In this document: piece after piece, positions 24,550-27,349 of the stretch
Layout of the letters: every line of letters starts with the position of its first letter
Numbering within the stretch: the first letter of the stretch is position 1
From: Hungateiclostridiaceae bacterium UBA3934
Lineage (GTDB): Bacteria; Bacillota; Clostridia; Acetivibrionales; DTU013
DNA length: 27,349 bases
NCBI GenBank assembly: GCA_002385815.1
Contig: DGEE01000144.1
Location: 1,282 to 28,630, forward strand
Direction of reading: 5' to 3'
Made by a program: the position numbers and the translations under genes
Notes under the pieces: generated by a model
Database searches by the model: none
What the model saw: only the letters and a program-made list of their open reading frames with translations
Told to the model about the DNA's origin: nothing

Positions 24550-26532
24550 ATGATGAAGGGTAAAAAGCCTGGAGCCTATGATAATGAGAGCATTTCTTCC
24601 CTGAAGGGAGCAGATAGGGTCCGGTTGAGGCCCAGCGTTATATTCGGTTCAGATGGCATTGAAGGCTGCCAGCATTCATTCTTTGAAATCCTCTCGAATT
24701 CGATCGATGAAGCGCGTGAAGGCTATGGTGACAGGATCGAGGTCATACGCCACAGTGATTATTCGATTACTGTCAGGGATTATGGAAGGGGCATTCCGGT
24801 CGATTTCAACCCGAAGGAAAACCGTTACAACTGGGAACTCGTTTTTTGCGAATTATACGCAGGGGGCAAATACAATAACAACATTGGCGAGAACTATGAA
24901 TTCAGCCTTGGTCTGAACGGCCTCGGGAGCTGCGCGACACAGTACAGTTCCGAATACATGGATGTTACTGTGTTCAGGGATGGTTACAAATACGAACTCC
25001 ATTTTGAAAAGGGCGAAAACGTAGGCGGGCTGAAAAAAGAGAAGTACAAATATGAGAGCACCGGAACGATACAGCATTGGAAGCCCGATCTGGAAGTATT
25101 CACAGACATAGATATATCGCTGGACTATTATATCAACACGCTTAAGAAGCAGGCCGTCGTTAACGCCGGATTGAAATTCATCCTGACAGATGAGGCGTCC
25201 GGCAACACCTATGAATTCCTTTACCCGAACGGCATTGTTGACTATATCAATGAAATAAGTGCAGGCAAGAATTTCACCGAAGTACAATATTATGAGACGA
25301 GTACCAGGGGCCGCGACAGGGAGGATAAACCTGAATACAGGCTCAAGATGCAGATAGCCTTCTGCTTCTGTAATGAGATCAATCTGCTGGAGTACTATCA
25401 TAATTCCAGTTTCCTCGAGTATGGCGGCTCTCCTGACCGCGCAGTAAAAGCGGCGTTTGTCAATGAGATTGATAAATGCATCAGAAACAGAGGGAAATAC
25501 AACAAAGATGAGGCGAAAATCACATTTTCTGATATCCAGGACAGCCTTATCCTGGTCACGAATTCTTTCTCCACTATCACCAGCTATGAGAATCAGACCA
25601 AGAAGTCGATCACAAACAGATTCATCCAGGAGGCAATGACAGATTTTCTGAAACAGCAGCTGGAGATATATCTGATTGAAAATAAGATTGAGTGCGACAA
25701 GATAATCGAGCAAATCCTTGTCAACAAACGAAGCCGTGAGACCGCAGAGAGGACCAGGATCAACATTAAGAAGAAACTTGGCGGCACGGTTGATATTTCT
25801 AACAGGGTTAAAAAGTTCGTGGACTGCAGGACCAAGGATGTAAGCAGGCGCGAACTCTACATCGTTGAAGGAGATTCTGCACTGGGCTCCTGCAAAATGG
25901 GCAGGGACGCTGAATTCCAGGCTATCATGCCAGTCAGGGGCAAGATACTCAACTGCCTCAAAGCAGAGTATGACAGTATATTCAAAAATGAGATCATCGT
26001 GGATCTGCTCAAGGTGCTCGGATGCGGCGTCGAAATCAAATCCAAGCACAATAAGGACTTGAACACATTCGATCTGGACAATCTCAGGTGGAGCAAAATT
26101 ATAATCTGCACCGATGCTGATGTGGACGGCTTCCAGATCAGGACACTCATCCTGGCAATGCTCTACCGGCTTGTGCCAACTCTGATCCAGGAAGGCAAGG
26201 TGTATATAGCAGAATCCCCTTTGTACGAAATAACCTGCAAGGACAAGACCTATTTTGCTTACACAGAGAAAGAGAAGATGCAAATTTTGGCCAAGCTTAA
26301 GGGGAGTAAGTACACATTGCAGCGTTCAAAAGGGCTCGGAGAGAACGAACCTGAAATGATGTGGCAGACTACGATGAATCCCGAAACCAGAAGGCTCATC
26401 AAAATCGTGCCTGACGATGTTGAAAAGACAGAGACCATGTTTGATATATTATTGGGTGACAACATCCAGGGCCGGAAGAACTTCATCGAGGAGAATGGCA
26501 TGCGTTATCTGGATATGATCGATGTGAGCTAA
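24550..26532 (+). CDS. Type II topoisomerase B subunit paralogue (GyrB/ParE-like)
   Basis: A 660-residue ATP-hydrolysing topoisomerase subunit. The GHKL ATPase domain has FFEILSNSIDEA with Asn50, VRDYGRGIP (76-84) and the G2-box-like LGLNGLGSCATQ; the ATP-lid lysine loop reads NQTKKSITN. The Toprim domain has IVEGDSALGSCKMGRD with Glu440 and TDADVDG with Asp522, Asp524 and Asp526, followed by KGLGENEPEMMW. It differs from housekeeping GyrB (usually EGDSAGGSA and TDADVDGAHIRT), so it is probably the topoisomerase IV-like or third type II enzyme of Clostridia. The ATG at 24550 has GAAGGAG upstream; the longer frame starting at 24445 begins inside a repeat and is rejected. Its A-subunit partner starts 470 bp downstream. 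Confidence 0.9.
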   Translation: MMKGKKPGAYDNESISSLKGADRVRLRPSVIFGSDGIEGCQHSFFEILSNSIDEAREGYGDRIEVIRHSDYSITVRDYGRGIPVDFNPKENRYNWELVFCELYAGGKYNNNIGENYEFSLGLNGLGSCATQYSSEYMDVTVFRDGYKYELHFEKGENVGGLKKEKYKYESTGTIQHWKPDLEVFTDIDISLDYYINTLKKQAVVNAGLKFILTDEASGNTYEFLYPNGIVDYINEISAGKNFTEVQYYETSTRGRDREDKPEYRLKMQIAFCFCNEINLLEYYHNSSFLEYGGSPDRAVKAAFVNEIDKCIRNRGKYNKDEAKITFSDIQDSLILVTNSFSTITSYENQTKKSITNRFIQEAMTDFLKQQLEIYLIENKIECDKIIEQILVNKRSRETAERTRINIKKKLGGTVDISNRVKKFVDCRTKDVSRRELYIVEGDSALGSCKMGRDAEFQAIMPVRGKILNCLKAEYDSIFKNEIIVDLLKVLGCGVEIKSKHNKDLNTFDLDNLRWSKIIICTDADVDGFQIRTLILAMLYRLVPTLIQEGKVYIAESPLYEITCKDKTYFAYTEKEKMQILAKLKGSKYTLQRSKGLGENEPEMMWQTTMNPETRRLIKIVPDDVEKTETMFDILLGDNIQGRKNFIEENGMRYLDMIDVS

Positions 26533-26558
26533 ACGGCGGAAAACCCTGGCTTGATGGA

Positions 26559-26580
26559 GGGACAGTTCTCACTTTTTTAG
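26559..26580 (+). repeat. One copy of the GGGGACAG repeat (left side of bracket 5)
   Basis: GGGACAGTTCTCACTTTTTT, starting 27 bp after the stop codon of the B-subunit gene, inverted relative to the copies at 26793-26967. Confidence 0.88.
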
Positions 26581-26792
26581 TACTTTTGCAGTATTGTGTG
26601 ATGAAATATTTATTCTTCTTTAGTACTGGAATAGAAGATAGACTCCACTTCAGCATGTTATAAATCGACTGCGAAATGCACTAATAGAGAAAGCTGTTGA
26701 ACATCTGTCAGCGGAAGACCGACCAGAGAGATAACTGGAATGACGGAAGTGCATTATGCGCTGATTTGTGGATAGCAATCAGCAAAACGGGT

Positions 26793-26967
26793 AAAAAGCT
26801 GAGAAGTGTCCCCTGTTGGCAAGTAAAAAGTTGAGAAGTGTTACCGGGTTCTGATACCAACAGAAGGGGAGAGATGGGAAGGGTGCCAGAGTGAACAAAG
26901 GGCAAAAAGGTGAGAACTGTCCCCGGTCGATCCCCGGTCGACAAGCAAAAAGGTGAGAAGTGTCCCC
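26793..26967 (-). repeat. Four inverted copies of the repeat (right side of bracket 5)
   Basis: Copies start at 26793 (AAAAAGCTGAGAAGTGTCCC), 26825 (AAAAAGTTGAGAAGTGTTAC, degenerate), 26904 (AACTGTCCCC subtype) and 26947. A local duplication of CCCCGGTCGA lies between the last two. The whole gap 26533-27002 between the two topoisomerase genes holds only these copies and about 210 bp without a recognisable gene. Confidence 0.9.
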
Positions 26968-27002
26968 ACCCCGTCGGGGTTAATTTAAGGAAAGGTGCTG
27001 TT

Positions 27003-27349
27003 ATGTCGGACAAGAATTTAGTGATTCAGAAAATACCTGATACGCTGGAACAAAATTATATGCCGTATGCGATGAGCGTCATCGTTTCACGGGCGATCCC
27101 GGAGATCGACGGCTTCAAGCCTTCACACAGGAAGCTGCTGTACACCATGTACAAAATGGGGCTCCTGACAGGCAACCGCACAAAGTCGGCGAATGTCGTG
27201 GGGCAGACCATGAAGCTGAATCCGCACGGTGACATGGCCATCTACGAGACATTGGTCAGGCTGACCAGGGGCAATGGGGCACTGCTCCACGCATACATAG
27301 ATTCCAAAGGCAACATGGGCCGCCAGTATTCCAGAGACATGCAGTTCGC
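27003..27349 (+). CDS. Type II topoisomerase A subunit paralogue (GyrA/ParC-like), partial
   Basis: The first 115 codons of a topoisomerase A subunit that forms the DNA-cleaving half of the enzyme with the B subunit upstream. Recognisable segments are LEQNYMPYAMSVIVSRAIPE, DGFKPSHRKLLY and LNPHGDMAIYETLVRLTRGN. The catalytic tyrosine lies beyond the window edge. In the quinolone-resistance-determining segment the usual HPHGDSAVYD is NPHGDMAIYE, so the serine equivalent to E. coli Ser83 is Met and Asp87 is Glu. AAAGGTG precedes the ATG by 5 bp. The repeat cluster separates the two subunit genes, so read-through or a separate promoter would be needed; none is clear. Confidence 0.92.
   Translation, partial: MSDKNLVIQKIPDTLEQNYMPYAMSVIVSRAIPEIDGFKPSHRKLLYTMYKMGLLTGNRTKSANVVGQTMKLNPHGDMAIYETLVRLTRGNGALLHAYIDSKGNMGRQYSRDMQF

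Noticed and set aside
24853..26283. 476-codon minus-strand frame
   Set aside because: Antisense shadow of the topoisomerase B-subunit gene.
26650..26733. Short open frame in bracket 5 ending in AEDRPER
   Set aside because: About 27 codons after a stop, without start or homology; too short to distinguish from chance.

Overview
The window looks like the chromosome of an anaerobic, probably spore-forming member of the Clostridia (Bacillota). The grounds are strong AGGAGG-type ribosome binding sites, SigA-like promoters with near-consensus boxes, a monomeric [FeFe]-hydrogenase, a cortex-lytic type LysM/SH3/GH18 protein, a SafA/YkwD-like LysM-CAP protein, a split YjjP/YjjB-type exporter, and a second type II topoisomerase pair. 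Species cannot be named from this sequence alone.

Layout. 1-950 (minus): the first two thirds of a GH51 arabinofuranosidase gene. 1200-5045 (plus): a degenerate J-domain/TPR protein with an acidic-aromatic tail, an RsmF-type rRNA m5C methyltransferase and an RsuA-type pseudouridine synthase. 5493-8269 (minus): a membrane-anchored S41 protease and a long-chain acyl-CoA synthetase. 8491-11353 (minus): a lipoprotein, a small zinc-ribbon protein and a LysM-LysM-SH3-GH18 glycosidase. 11513-13347 (plus): an operon of an unknown membrane coiled-coil protein and an anchored solute-binding-like protein. 13678-14637 (plus): a CPBP membrane protease. 14817-19670 (minus): a group B-like [FeFe]-hydrogenase, then a lipoprotein solute-binding protein coupled to a membrane-spanning LuxR-type regulator. 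20664-21647 (minus): a Y1/HUH (RAYT-like) transposase. 22102-23304 (plus): the two-subunit exporter. 23481-24086 (minus): a LysM-CAP protein. 24550 to the end (plus): a GyrB/ParE paralogue and the start of its GyrA/ParC partner.

The most striking structure is a dispersed repeat, GGGGACA(C/G)TTCTCACCTTTT, present about 26 times between genes. Copies form five clusters, and in every cluster all left-hand copies point one way and all right-hand copies point the other, so each cluster is a segment bracketed by inverted repeats with GGGGAC at its outer ends. One bracket encloses the CPBP protease gene. The largest encloses the HUH transposase plus a decayed tandem array of about 12 units of about 30 bp whose units look like diverged versions of the same repeat. 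This suggests a REP/RAYT-like system in which the transposase and its target repeat occur together, with copies landing against stop codons, ribosome binding sites and, in one case, inside the end of a coding sequence. Mobilisation by this transposase is an inference.

Other points of interest are the transporter-less binding protein coupled to a one-component membrane regulator, a lipoprotein gene whose best-placed start codon is ATA, a zinc-ribbon gene with a strong promoter and a dyad at its start point, and a topoisomerase A subunit with Met at the position of the quinolone-contacting serine.
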